Source: Fusobacterium varium (GTDB taxonomy: Bacteria > Fusobacteriota > Fusobacteriia > Fusobacteriales > Fusobacteriaceae). From it: DNA of 64,000 nucleotides. A program made the position numbers and the translations under genes. The DNA is taken from the NCBI GenBank assembly GCA_021531615.1, contig JADYUE010000003.1, forward strand, positions 1 through 64,000, read 5' to 3'. Within the stretch, counting starts at the first letter, position 1. Each line of letters begins with the position of its first letter. The notes under the pieces are model-generated. The model made no database searches. It saw only the letters and a program-made list of their open reading frames with translations, and had not been told where the DNA came from. Shown here in pieces: positions 25,235 through 34,199 of this stretch.

Positions 25235-26557
25235 TTATCCTTTTATAGTCTTATCATTAGATTGTAAAAACTCTAAATATTCCTCTTTAGTCATAGCTGG
25301 TTTAAAGTTAGCTAAAATCTCTTTTCCAATTTTTGCATTATCAAAAAGCAGATCTACAACAGTTAGAGCTAAAGATTTAGCAGGAGCAAGATAAGCAAAC
25401 TCTTCATCTGTAATAGAATAGTTTCTAGTGTGCAGAGCTCCTGTCACTCCACCAAACATAGGATGTAAAGTAGGAATAATATGTGACACATCTCCAAAAT
25501 CAAATGATCCTGTAAAATCTCCACCTTCTATAATTTCATCATCTTTAATTCCTATAAAATTTATATTTTCTCTTAAAACTTTCTCCATTGAATCATGCCT
25601 TAAAATAGGAAGATACCCTGGAAGTTCTTTAATCTCAATTTCAGCACCAACAGCCATAGCACCAGCCATTAAAGCACGATTAACTTTTTTATTAGCATCT
25701 ATAAGACTTTCAATAGTTCTAGCTCTAACATAAGCTTCCATTCTAACATCAGCAGGGACAACATTAACTATATCTCCACCCTTAGTTATAATTGGATGAA
25801 ATCTAACTTTATCAGCTTCTTTGAAAGTTTCTCTTTGAGCATGTACATTATTTATAGCTAACATAGCAGCATTTAAAGCATTAATACCCTCATAAGGAGC
25901 AGAACCAGCATGAGCTTCTTTACCAATAAATTTAACTTCCTTACCAATGAAACCATTACTTACAGGACCAACTAAAACTTTTTTATCTCCAGTGTCAAGA
26001 GCATGGAACATAAGACTCATATCTACATCATCAAATGCCCCTTTTCTAATAAGTTCCTGTTTACCACCAAAATATTTAATTTTTCCCTCTTCTTTTAGTT
26101 TACTTCTATAAGCAAGTTCAATAAACTCTTCAGCAGGTGTGGCAATAAAATCAATCTTTCCATCTAGCTCTTTAAAGACACCAGACTTAATAAGTCCAAT
26201 AGCAACTCCTAACATCCCAGCAATTTGAATATTATGTCCACAAGTATGAGAAGCTCCTATTGAGTTAGCATCACAATGTTCAGCACAAGATATACCATCA
26301 AGTTCTCCTAAAATAGCAACTTTAGGACCAGTTTTATCTTCATTTATTCTTGCACGACAACCTGTGTAAGCTATATTTTCTTCAATATTCTCAATATTTA
26401 ATTCATTTTTAAAAAATTCAACAACAGATTTAGTAGTTTCAAACTCTTTATAACCAAATTCAGGGTTGTTATAAATTTTTCTTCCAATATTGATTATAAT
26501 ATCTTTGTTCTCTTCAATAGCTCTGATAACTCTTTCCTTTAATTGATTCTTATCCAA
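25235..26557 (-). CDS. M20-family amidohydrolase (AbgB/HipO-like)
   Basis: A 440-residue zinc metallopeptidase of the M20D group. Metal-site segments are GELDGISCAEHCDAN and GASHTCGHNIQIAGMLG near residue 105, FIATPAEEF near 140, and FHALDTGDK near 190. The dimerisation lid begins at GKEAHAGSAPYEGINALNA. The group removes an amide-linked amino acid from small substrates, for example p-aminobenzoyl-glutamate or N-acyl amino acids; the substrate here is unknown. It follows the PepT-like gene after 12 bases, so the two form an operon. Confidence 0.88.
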   Translation of the reverse strand: MDKNQLKERVIRAIEENKDIIINIGRKIYNNPEFGYKEFETTKSVVEFFKNELNIENIEENIAYTGCRARINEDKTGPKVAILGELDGISCAEHCDANSIGASHTCGHNIQIAGMLGVAIGLIKSGVFKELDGKIDFIATPAEEFIELAYRSKLKEEGKIKYFGGKQELIRKGAFDDVDMSLMFHALDTGDKKVLVGPVSNGFIGKEVKFIGKEAHAGSAPYEGINALNAAMLAINNVHAQRETFKEADKVRFHPIITKGGDIVNVVPADVRMEAYVRARTIESLIDANKKVNRALMAGAMAVGAEIEIKELPGYLPILRHDSMEKVLRENINFIGIKDDEIIEGGDFTGSFDFGDVSHIIPTLHPMFGGVTGALHTRNYSITDEEFAYLAPAKSLALTVVDLLFDNAKIGKEILANFKPAMTKEEYLEFLQSNDKTIKG

Positions 26558-26569
26558 TTAAATCATCTC

Positions 26570-27700
26570 CTATTTTAGATATTTTATAATATAGTTTAAA
26601 ATTGCTTCAGTAGTTTTTAAAAGATCTTCAATAACTAGATACTCTTCAACAGTATGTACTTTATACATTCCTACTCCAACAATAATAGAGTTAAACCCTT
26701 CTTTAGCTAAAATATTACTGTCAGATCCGCCACCAATAACTTTTAATTCACTTTCTACTCCTATTTCTTCATATACCTTAGCAAACTCCTTACCGAATTT
26801 AAGATCATCTTTAGGTTTTAAAATAGGATAGTTGTATGAAAGTTCTAAAGTATACTCACCATTAAATTTATCAGCTACATTTTTAGCAATATTTTCATAT
26901 TCATCAATTATATTTTCAAGAGTTTCTTCTGAATGGCTTCTTACCTCTCCATGAAAGGAGCAGTAGTCAGGAACTACATTTGTAGGAAATTGTGAAGTTA
27001 TACTTCCAATATTTGAAGTTGTAAGTTCATTAATACGTCCTATTTTCATTTTAGCAATAGCAGTAGCTGCCATAGAGATAGCATTGATTCCCTTTTCAGG
27101 CTCAATACCAGCATGAGCTTTTTTACCTCTAAAAGTGAAGGTAAAATTATATTGACAAGGAGCTGAATGGGCTATGATACCAGCTCTTCCAGCATTATCA
27201 AGAACTATCATATTAGTAGCAGGTCTCATATTTTCAGACACATCTTTCCATTCAATACTTTTTGCCCCAAGCATACCAGCTTCTTCTCCAGGAGTTAAAA
27301 GAACATATATATCTTGATGAGAAAGATTATTCTCTTTTAAAATTCTAAGAACTTCAATAATAGATGCAACTCCACCTTTATCATCTCCTCCAAGGGTAGT
27401 AGTTCCATCTGTTTTTATAATACCATTTTCTATTATAGGAGAGATATTTTCACAAGGTTCTATAACGTCCATATGAGCACATAAAGTTACTCCTTCACCT
27501 ACTAAATCCCCTTTAAATTTAGCAAAAATTGTAGGAGCATCCCCATTATATTTTGTATAGCCATTATCAAGATAGATCTCTCCACCAAGTTCTTTTAGAG
27601 TTTCTATTAAATAATTAGCAAACTTTCCCTCTTTTTTAGATGGAGAATAAATTTTTACCATTTCAATAAAATTATTAATAATTCTTTCTCTATTAATCAT
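26570..27700 (-). CDS. M20-family di/tripeptidase, PepT-like
   Basis: A 376-residue zinc aminopeptidase. Conserved parts are LCAHMDVIEP (metal His and catalytic Asp), TTLGGDDKGGVASIIEVL (bridging Asp), LLTPGEEAGMLGA (catalytic Glu-Glu), IVLDNAGRAG, the lid with FRGKKAHAGIEPEKGINA, and GGGSDSN near the C terminus. It cleaves short peptides in the cytoplasm. First gene of a two-gene minus-strand operon with the AbgB-like hydrolase; together they suggest peptide and amide scavenging. The region upstream is filled by repeat R2. Confidence 0.9.
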   Translation of the reverse strand: MINRERIINNFIEMVKIYSPSKKEGKFANYLIETLKELGGEIYLDNGYTKYNGDAPTIFAKFKGDLVGEGVTLCAHMDVIEPCENISPIIENGIIKTDGTTTLGGDDKGGVASIIEVLRILKENNLSHQDIYVLLTPGEEAGMLGAKSIEWKDVSENMRPATNMIVLDNAGRAGIIAHSAPCQYNFTFTFRGKKAHAGIEPEKGINAISMAATAIAKMKIGRINELTTSNIGSITSQFPTNVVPDYCSFHGEVRSHSEETLENIIDEYENIAKNVADKFNGEYTLELSYNYPILKPKDDLKFGKEFAKVYEEIGVESELKVIGGGSDSNILAKEGFNSIIVGVGMYKVHTVEEYLVIEDLLKTTEAILNYIIKYLK

Positions 27701-27732
27701 AATTCCTCCAATAGTTTTATTTATAGTTAAGC

Positions 27733-28099
27733 AAATTATAATTTATCTAACTAAGCTCAGTTATCTAGCACATCATTAGGTTTTGACAAAGTACCTTTGT
27801 TATTTGCAGTTATTAGTCAATTTTAGTTATCTCTATTTCCTTTTTTAACATCAAGTTGTCTCCATGTCAGTGAATAAAGAATCCCTATGGCTCATTCCGT
27901 TGTATGGGTCTCGCAGGAGTTCCACTCCTGCATCTCAAAAATAGTAGTCGCTAAAGCTTCTCTATTTTTGGAACTCGCTACGCCTCAAACACGTTGCATT
28001 TTCTTAACTGCATTTCGCTGAGGGCTTCTAATATTCACTTCCAAATTACGTCAACTTGATGTTAGGAATAATATATTTTTATTTTAATTATTAGAATGA
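27733..28099 (-). repeat. Dispersed structured repeat, copy R2 (subfamily A with inserted module)
   Basis: 367-base element on the minus strand between the HAD gene and the PepT-like gene. The long hairpin arms are TAACATCAAGTTG at 27846-27858 and CAACTTGATGTTA at 28052-28064. The apical half is partly replaced by a two-hairpin module (about 27909-27971) that also occurs in copy R5. The right arm near 27733-27830 matches the other copies. Its left edge overlaps the last codons and stop of the HAD gene. Confidence 0.88.
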
Positions 28100-28902
28100 T
28101 AAAATACAAATTTTTCTATTAGATCAGCAATTCCACCATCATTGTTAGATTTTACAATAAAATCAACTTGTTCTTTTATTTCAGGTTGAGCATTTTCAAC
28201 AGCCACAGAAGTTCCAGCAGCTTTTAACATAGGAAGATCATTAAAAGAATCACCAACAGCTATAACTTCTTTAATAGGAATATTAAGTTTTTCAGCTAAT
28301 TTTTTAACAGCTACCCCCTTATCAATTCCAAGTTTAGTTACTTCAAGGAAGAAAGGCTTAGAAATAGCAATACTATATTTATCCCCATACTCTTTTTTTA
28401 ATTCAACTTCAACTTTTTTTAGATAGCTAGGTTCAGCTAAAAGCATACATTTAACAGCCCCTCTATCTACATATTCTTTAAAACTTTTTACTACTCTATG
28501 ATTCATCTTAGTTAAATTAACTTCTACATCTATATACTCACTTTCAGTTTCAGAAACTACTTCATCATTGATATAAGTTAAAATATGAGTATTATATTTT
28601 TTACTAAAGTCATACATCAAGTGCAGATCCTCTTTTTCAAGAGATGCTTCAAAGATATTTTCATTAGTTTTACAATTAGTAATAATAGAACCATTGAAAG
28701 ATAAAATATATTCATCAAATTTCTCAGCTTCAATCTCCTTTGCAAGATCTCTCATAGCAAAAGTAGGTCTTCCAGAACAAAGAATAAATTTTATTCCAGC
28801 TTCTTGAGCTTTCATAATAGCTTTTAAATCAACAGGTGATATTTTTTTCTCAGAGTTTAGAAGAGTATCATCTAAATCTGTAACAATCATCTTATATTTC
28901 AT
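28084..28902 (-). CDS. Cof-type HAD phosphatase
   Basis: A 272-residue HAD-superfamily hydrolase, class IIB cap. Motif I DLDDTLLNSEK lies near residue 9, motif II in LCSGRPT near 41, Lys of motif III in the TKLGIDKGVAVKKLAE region near 195, and motif IV GDSFNDLPML near 222. It dephosphorylates sugar phosphates, flavin or PLP-like substrates; which one is unknown. The last residues (FYHSNN) and the stop codon lie inside sequence shared with repeat R1, so the gene end appears to have been supplied by the repeat. Confidence 0.88.
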   Translation of the reverse strand: MKYKMIVTDLDDTLLNSEKKISPVDLKAIMKAQEAGIKFILCSGRPTFAMRDLAKEIEAEKFDEYILSFNGSIITNCKTNENIFEASLEKEDLHLMYDFSKKYNTHILTYINDEVVSETESEYIDVEVNLTKMNHRVVKSFKEYVDRGAVKCMLLAEPSYLKKVEVELKKEYGDKYSIAISKPFFLEVTKLGIDKGVAVKKLAEKLNIPIKEVIAVGDSFNDLPMLKAAGTSVAVENAQPEIKEQVDFIVKSNNDGGIADLIEKFVFYHSNN

Positions 28903-28951
28903 AACAACCCCCAGAACAGATATTTTCTTTCAATTATATCAAATAGTAAAA

Positions 28952-30445
28952 CTATTTTACAATAGGTCTTCTTGCTAAAAATATAAGGGGAATAAGTAGT
29001 AAAATCATAATTCCACTACCAATAATAATATCATTTACTCCCATTAATGCAGATTGTTGAGTTATAAGTTCATTTATCATCTCTAATTTCATATGTAGAG
29101 GAGATGAAAAATGGTTGATATAACTTTGAAAGTTAGGGTTTCCAACATTGATAGCTGAAACAATATCTTGATGATGCGTAGAGATTCTGTTATTCCAATA
29201 GTTTATTGCAAGAGATGTACCGAAACTATTCCCTATATTTCTAGTAAAATTATATAGTCCTGATGCCCCTGCTAACTCTTCTGGGGGAATATCTGAAAGG
29301 GTAATTGTATTTAGAGGAATAAAGAAAATTCCCAATCCTATTCCTGTTAAAAAACGAGAGCCTGCAATGTAACTTGCTGTTATATCTGGTGGGTAGTTTC
29401 CAGTTAAAATAGCTGTGATACTAAAAAGTACAAAACCAAATACAACAACTTTTCTAGCATCTAAATTATTTAAAATACTTCCTAAAATAGGAGCAGTAAA
29501 AAGAATAGAAAGCCCCAATGTAGAGGTAGCTATACCACTATCTAAAGCTGTGTATCCCATATAGTTTTGTAACCATAGGGGAATAACTACAACTGAAGCA
29601 AAAAAGGCAATAGATGCTACTGTTATGCTCAATGCCCCTATACTAAAGTTTTTATTTAGAAAGAGTTTAACATTTACTACTGGAGTAGGGTGATACCACT
29701 CCCAAATAACTAATATAGTTAAAAATATAAAGGCGATTAATGCTAAACTTATAATAAATGGACTTTGGAACCAGTCTAAATCGTTTCCTTTATCTAACAT
29801 TATTTGTAGAGCAGATATTCCAATAGCTAAAAAGATAAGTCCCCATTTATCAACAGGAACTTTTTCTATCTTATCTTTGTAACCTTTTTTTCTAAAAATA
29901 AAGTGAACTATATATGTAGATAAGATACCAAAGGGAACATTTATATAGAAACACCATCTCCAAGAGAATGAATCTGTTATCCAACCACCTATTACAGGTC
30001 CGAGAACAGGAGCAAGAACAATTGTCATAGACCATATACCTAGAGCCATAGCTTTTTTCTCTTTTGGATAGAAACTTAGCATAAGTGTTTGTGATAATGG
30101 AATCATACTAGCTCCCACTATTCCTTGAAGAACTCTAGCAAAAAGCAGAAAGCCAAAAGAAAAACTTACACCACAGAGAACGCTTGCTCCAGTGAAGAAA
30201 AGAGTGGCAAGGGTATATTGCCTTACAATGCCAAATCGTTTAGTTAACCAACCGATTAAAGGTAAAAATATAGCTTCAGAAACTGCATATGATGTAATAA
30301 CCCAAGTTCCTTGGGTAGGAGCAACAGCAAAATCTCCAGCTATATGGGTTAAAGATACATTTACAATAGTACTATCTAAAACATTCATAAAAGAACCTAT
30401 TGATAGTGCCAGTGTAGCAGATATAATTTCAAAAGGAATACTCAT
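28952..30445 (-). CDS. EmrB/QacA-family drug:H+ antiporter (MFS, 14 helices)
   Basis: Inner-membrane pump of the DHA2 family with about 14 hydrophobic segments. Motif D1 LDSTIVNVSLTHIAGDF is in helix 1, the motif A region WLTKRFGIVRQ near residue 62, and motif C-like APVLGPVIGGWITDSFSWRW near 150. I choose ATG 30445 over a GTG three codons upstream. It is the third gene of an OMF-MFP-pump operon, so drugs or fatty acids are probably expelled across both membranes with the two upstream products. Confidence 0.92.
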   Translation of the reverse strand: MSIPFEIISATLALSIGSFMNVLDSTIVNVSLTHIAGDFAVAPTQGTWVITSYAVSEAIFLPLIGWLTKRFGIVRQYTLATLFFTGASVLCGVSFSFGFLLFARVLQGIVGASMIPLSQTLMLSFYPKEKKAMALGIWSMTIVLAPVLGPVIGGWITDSFSWRWCFYINVPFGILSTYIVHFIFRKKGYKDKIEKVPVDKWGLIFLAIGISALQIMLDKGNDLDWFQSPFIISLALIAFIFLTILVIWEWYHPTPVVNVKLFLNKNFSIGALSITVASIAFFASVVVIPLWLQNYMGYTALDSGIATSTLGLSILFTAPILGSILNNLDARKVVVFGFVLFSITAILTGNYPPDITASYIAGSRFLTGIGLGIFFIPLNTITLSDIPPEELAGASGLYNFTRNIGNSFGTSLAINYWNNRISTHHQDIVSAINVGNPNFQSYINHFSSPLHMKLEMINELITQQSALMGVNDIIIGSGIMILLLIPLIFLARRPIVK

Positions 30446-30459
30446 AAAAATCACCAGCT

Positions 30460-31626
30460 TTATTGGATATTATTTTTTATAATATTATTAACCTGTTCAT
30501 CTATTGTTGCTTCATCAATAGAGTATAGAGATGAAGTTTTTTCTTGAAAAGGAACTATTTTATCACTATTTTTTTCTAAATATACAGTAGCTTTCATAGA
30601 ACTACCAATAGGAATTATTCCATTTTCTTTAATACTATCACTATCAATGTGAACTCTCACAGGGACTCTCTGAACAATCTTTATCCAGTTACCAGTGGCA
30701 TTTTGTGCTGGTAAAAGAGATAGAGAACTACCTGTTCCAGCTGATATTCCTTGAACATAACCACTGTATTTTTTCTTGTTAACATCACTTACAAGAGTAA
30801 CTTTATTTCCAACTTTAACATTTTTCATCTGAGTCTCTTTTAAGTTTACATCAGCCCAAGTATTTTCAAGATTTATTATTGTTAGAAGCTCTTGAGAAGG
30901 AGCAACTTCTTGTCCTAAAAATATAGCCTTTTTAGCTACAACTCCAGAAACTGGAGCATAAATTTTAGTTCTCTCTAAATCTACATAGGCTTTTTTATAT
31001 GCAGTAATAGCTTGTTGAACATCAGGATGAGTCATGATAGATGTACTACTAACTTGAGTTATAGCATTATCTAAAGCTGAGTTACTTTGTTCTAAAGAGG
31101 CAATAGCTATATTTAAATTATCTTTAGCAGTAAGAAATTCATGTTTACTAGCAAGTCCAGCTTCATAGGAATTTTTTGCTATTTGATAATCTGTCTTTGC
31201 CTTTTTTAATCTGTTCTCTTTAGCAATTACATCTTTTTGAAGTTGAGCAACTTGAGAGTTAAGAGATGAATAATAACGTATAGCTTTTCCTAGAGATGCA
31301 GTGGCATTTTCTAGTGCTAATCTATAATCAATATCATCAACAGTAGCTAGTAAATCTCCTTTATTGACATATTGAGTGTCTTCAACCATAAGTTTATTAA
31401 TTGTACCACTAACTTGAGAGGTAATAATATTTTGAGAACCATTTACATAGGCATCATCAGTATCTTCAATAGTTCTTCCATATAGTGCCCAATAAAGTAT
31501 AAAAATAACTCCTATAACAACTAAGCAAATTATAAAAGTAAGTATTTTTTTTAAGGCTATTTTTTTATTTGAATTTTTTGTTTCATTGTTTTCATTACTG
31601 TTTTCAATTTTTTTAATCTCTTCCAT
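30460..31626 (-). CDS. EmrA/HlyD-type membrane fusion protein
   Basis: Periplasmic adaptor that links the EmrB-like pump to the outer-membrane channel. One N-terminal membrane helix (ILTFIICLVVIGVIFILYWA), then TDDAYVNGSQNIITSQVSGT and the lipoyl-like half, a long coiled-coil hairpin (about residues 95-200), and the second half with YAPVSGVVAKKAIFLGQEV. I choose ATG 31626, seven bases after AGGAG, rather than the ATG two codons earlier. It sits between the channel gene and the pump gene in one operon. Confidence 0.9.
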   Translation of the reverse strand: MEEIKKIENSNENNETKNSNKKIALKKILTFIICLVVIGVIFILYWALYGRTIEDTDDAYVNGSQNIITSQVSGTINKLMVEDTQYVNKGDLLATVDDIDYRLALENATASLGKAIRYYSSLNSQVAQLQKDVIAKENRLKKAKTDYQIAKNSYEAGLASKHEFLTAKDNLNIAIASLEQSNSALDNAITQVSSTSIMTHPDVQQAITAYKKAYVDLERTKIYAPVSGVVAKKAIFLGQEVAPSQELLTIINLENTWADVNLKETQMKNVKVGNKVTLVSDVNKKKYSGYVQGISAGTGSSLSLLPAQNATGNWIKIVQRVPVRVHIDSDSIKENGIIPIGSSMKATVYLEKNSDKIVPFQEKTSSLYSIDEATIDEQVNNIIKNNIQ

Positions 31627-31642
31627 GATCATTCTCCTATAA

Positions 31643-33061
31643 TTATTTTTCTATTTTATAAGCTCCACCTAAAGAGTTTAAAAGAGTTAATTGTTGAGTA
31701 CTAAAGTTAAATAACTCTTTTTTATTTGATAATTTATAGTTGTTCCAATCTAGTTCTTTTAAAAGATAGTCTAATTTAGAGATACTACCAATAGTTAAAC
31801 GTTCTCTATTCTCTTTTAATATTTTAGTTTGTACAGATAGATTTACATCTGAAGTCTTTAAATTTTCACAACTGATTTTTGTTTTATACAATTCACTTTC
31901 AATATTATTTAAAGCTGTAATAACAGCATTGTTATACTCTTCTATAAAGATATTGAGATCTTCTCCAGCCATTTTATATTTGCTTGTAATAGCTCCTGAA
32001 TGAAAAATTGGTAGATATATACTTGGACTTATGAAACCTAAAAGAGAATCTCTTCTTAAAATTTTCTCCATAGTTATACCCTCAAAACCTATCTGTCCTG
32101 TAAGTGAAAATTGAGGATAGAAATTAGCTTTTTCTGCTTCAAGATGTTTCTCCTGTCCTTTGATAAGCATAATATAGTATTTAATATCTGGACGATTGAT
32201 AATTATATCTGAAGAGATAGTTGAAGGAATAGCGATTCTCTCTTTTAAAACTACATCTGCCATTGAGTATTTCCCATTTAAAAGTTCAGCTATCTCTTTA
32301 TTATGTTTATTCCCAGTTAAAATATTTAAGTTATTTAAAGTTAGCTGAAGATTTAAGCTATTATCTTTTAAAGCTGAGTCTATATTACGTAGCTCATTTT
32401 CAGATTGCCAAATATCACTATTGATTCCATTACCGATTTGTACATTTTTTTTGTTAAAAGATACAATCTCTGTAAGAATATCTTTTTGAGAGAGTAAAAT
32501 TTTCTTCTCTTGTTGAAGATAATTCCAATAAAAATATAGTTTTGCTACTCTATTAGTTATATTTAACTCTATCCAGTCAGAGTTTAATTTAACAGCTTCA
32601 CATTTATATTTTTGTTCATCAGCTAATGAGTGTAACTTATTGAAAATATCAATATTATAATCACCTTGTAAACCTAGAGAGCCAATGGTAATTATTTTTC
32701 CGCCAAATGGTGGTGGAGTCATTCCATTTTTACCTAATCTCTCTCTTTTTAAGTTGTTAGAGCTATCTATTGATACCCCCAGAGCTGAATCTGCTAATTT
32801 AATAGCTTCATCAGATTTAGAAATATTAAGTTTAGCTATTTTCAGATCTTCATTTTCCTCTAAAGCAAAGTTAACTAACTTGTCTAGAATAGGATCTTTA
32901 TAGATTTTCCACCACTCTTTGCAAGAAAAAATCAAAGTCCTATCATTAGGAATATTAGTTTGAATACTATTAGGTTCTATTATATTTTCAGTTTTTATTT
33001 TTGGAATAGGTGAACATCCTATAAAAGCTAAAAATATAAAAGTAAAAAATAATTTTTTCAC
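31643..33061 (-). CDS. TolC/NodT-like outer-membrane efflux lipoprotein
   Basis: A 472-residue outer-membrane factor. Signal peptide with lipobox (MKKLFFTFIFLAFIGC). Two TolC-like repeats of long helices with barrel strands, including WWKIYKDPILDKLVNFALEE near residue 50 and the matching second half near ITALNNIESELYKTKISCEN. The NodT signature region INRPDIKYY is near 290. First gene of the tripartite operon; trimers form the exit duct for the EmrAB-like pump. Confidence 0.9.
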   Translation of the reverse strand: MKKLFFTFIFLAFIGCSPIPKIKTENIIEPNSIQTNIPNDRTLIFSCKEWWKIYKDPILDKLVNFALEENEDLKIAKLNISKSDEAIKLADSALGVSIDSSNNLKRERLGKNGMTPPPFGGKIITIGSLGLQGDYNIDIFNKLHSLADEQKYKCEAVKLNSDWIELNITNRVAKLYFYWNYLQQEKKILLSQKDILTEIVSFNKKNVQIGNGINSDIWQSENELRNIDSALKDNSLNLQLTLNNLNILTGNKHNKEIAELLNGKYSMADVVLKERIAIPSTISSDIIINRPDIKYYIMLIKGQEKHLEAEKANFYPQFSLTGQIGFEGITMEKILRRDSLLGFISPSIYLPIFHSGAITSKYKMAGEDLNIFIEEYNNAVITALNNIESELYKTKISCENLKTSDVNLSVQTKILKENRERLTIGSISKLDYLLKELDWNNYKLSNKKELFNFSTQQLTLLNSLGGAYKIEK

Positions 33062-33153
33062 TATATTTCCCTCCTTTAAAATTTATAAAACACTTCAATA
33101 GAGTTTTCAAAAAAAGAAGAAAATTCCTTTTATTTTAAAAAATTTCAAAAAAT

Positions 33154-33175
33154 AAAAAAAGGAAGCTAAGCTCCC
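33154..33175 (-). terminator. Terminator of the TIM-barrel gene
   Basis: On minus, GGGAGC/GCTTCC stem with a three-base loop followed by seven T. Confidence 0.75.
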
Positions 33176-33197
33176 AAAAAATTAAGACAATAGAAGA

Positions 33198-33962
33198 TTA
33201 TAGAGAAGTGTTTAAAAAGTTGAAATCTGAGATAAGAGTTTTTTTCTCAACACTTGGAGAATATTCTAGAACTAATCTATTAACTCCAATTCCTCTTTTT
33301 AATATATCTAAAAATTTATTTATATTAAAGTCGTTTTTTCTGATACTTTGGTGTAAATCTAATTCTCCATCATTAGTATGAAGATGATAAGCAAAGATAG
33401 AATCACTATTTTCCTTCATAATATCAAAGATATTCCATCCATTGATCTCTGCATGTCCAATATCTAAAACAGTTTGATATTTTTCATCTTTTAAAAACTT
33501 AAAGTATTTTTTTTCTGAAAAGATAGCCTCTTCTTTTAAACCTACATTTTCAAGAATAACCTTTACTCCATATTTTTTACCAAGTTCAACTAATTTTATA
33601 ATTTTAGCTTTAATTAGAGCAATATCGCTATTTTCTTCGTGGTATTCACTTGTATGAAGAATAATATAGCTACCATTATATTTTTTTACAATTTCAAAGC
33701 AGTGAATATATGTTTCAAGAGCTTTTTGCCAATTTTCCTCATCACTGTCAGATAGAATACAAGTTTTGTATGGTCCATGAAAGGCAACCTCTTCAAATTC
33801 GATAGTATCTAGAAGTTTTAATGTTTTTTTAAAGTCAGAAGCATTGTCTGGTTCAAGAATAAACTCCATATTTTTTATATTGTTGTGTTCAATAAATTTT
33901 TTTATCTCTCCGTAGTTATTATTTTGAAAGATTAAACTACTTATAAATATTTTCTGTGACAT
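33198..33962 (-). CDS. TIM-barrel sugar isomerase/epimerase-like protein
   Basis: A 254-residue xylose-isomerase-like TIM barrel (AP endonuclease 2 superfamily). It has VAFHGPY near residue 60, YIILHTSEYH near 98, metal-ligand-like VILENVG near 135, TVLDIGHAEINGW near 165, and YHLHTNDGELDLH near 192. The pattern of His, Glu and Asp fits a metal-dependent isomerase or epimerase on a sugar or polyol. The exact reaction is unknown. Monocistronic, with its own terminator. Confidence 0.8.
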   Translation of the reverse strand: MSQKIFISSLIFQNNNYGEIKKFIEHNNIKNMEFILEPDNASDFKKTLKLLDTIEFEEVAFHGPYKTCILSDSDEENWQKALETYIHCFEIVKKYNGSYIILHTSEYHEENSDIALIKAKIIKLVELGKKYGVKVILENVGLKEEAIFSEKKYFKFLKDEKYQTVLDIGHAEINGWNIFDIMKENSDSIFAYHLHTNDGELDLHQSIRKNDFNINKFLDILKRGIGVNRLVLEYSPSVEKKTLISDFNFLNTSL

Positions 33963-34199
33963 TTTTATCCCACTCCTTTCTTTTAAATTTAATCTTTTTC
34001 TGTTAATTGAATTTAAAAAACAGGTAAAAGGTAAGTAAAAACTTATTCTTAGAGATAAAAATATTTTAAAAACTTTCTAAAGATGGTATAATTTTTTTGA
34101 GTTATTCTAAAAGACAAGAAATATAAATTATGATATAATATAGAGTAAATTTTTAAAGATAAGGTAATTGAAAAATATTAGGGAGAAAAGGAGAAAAAA

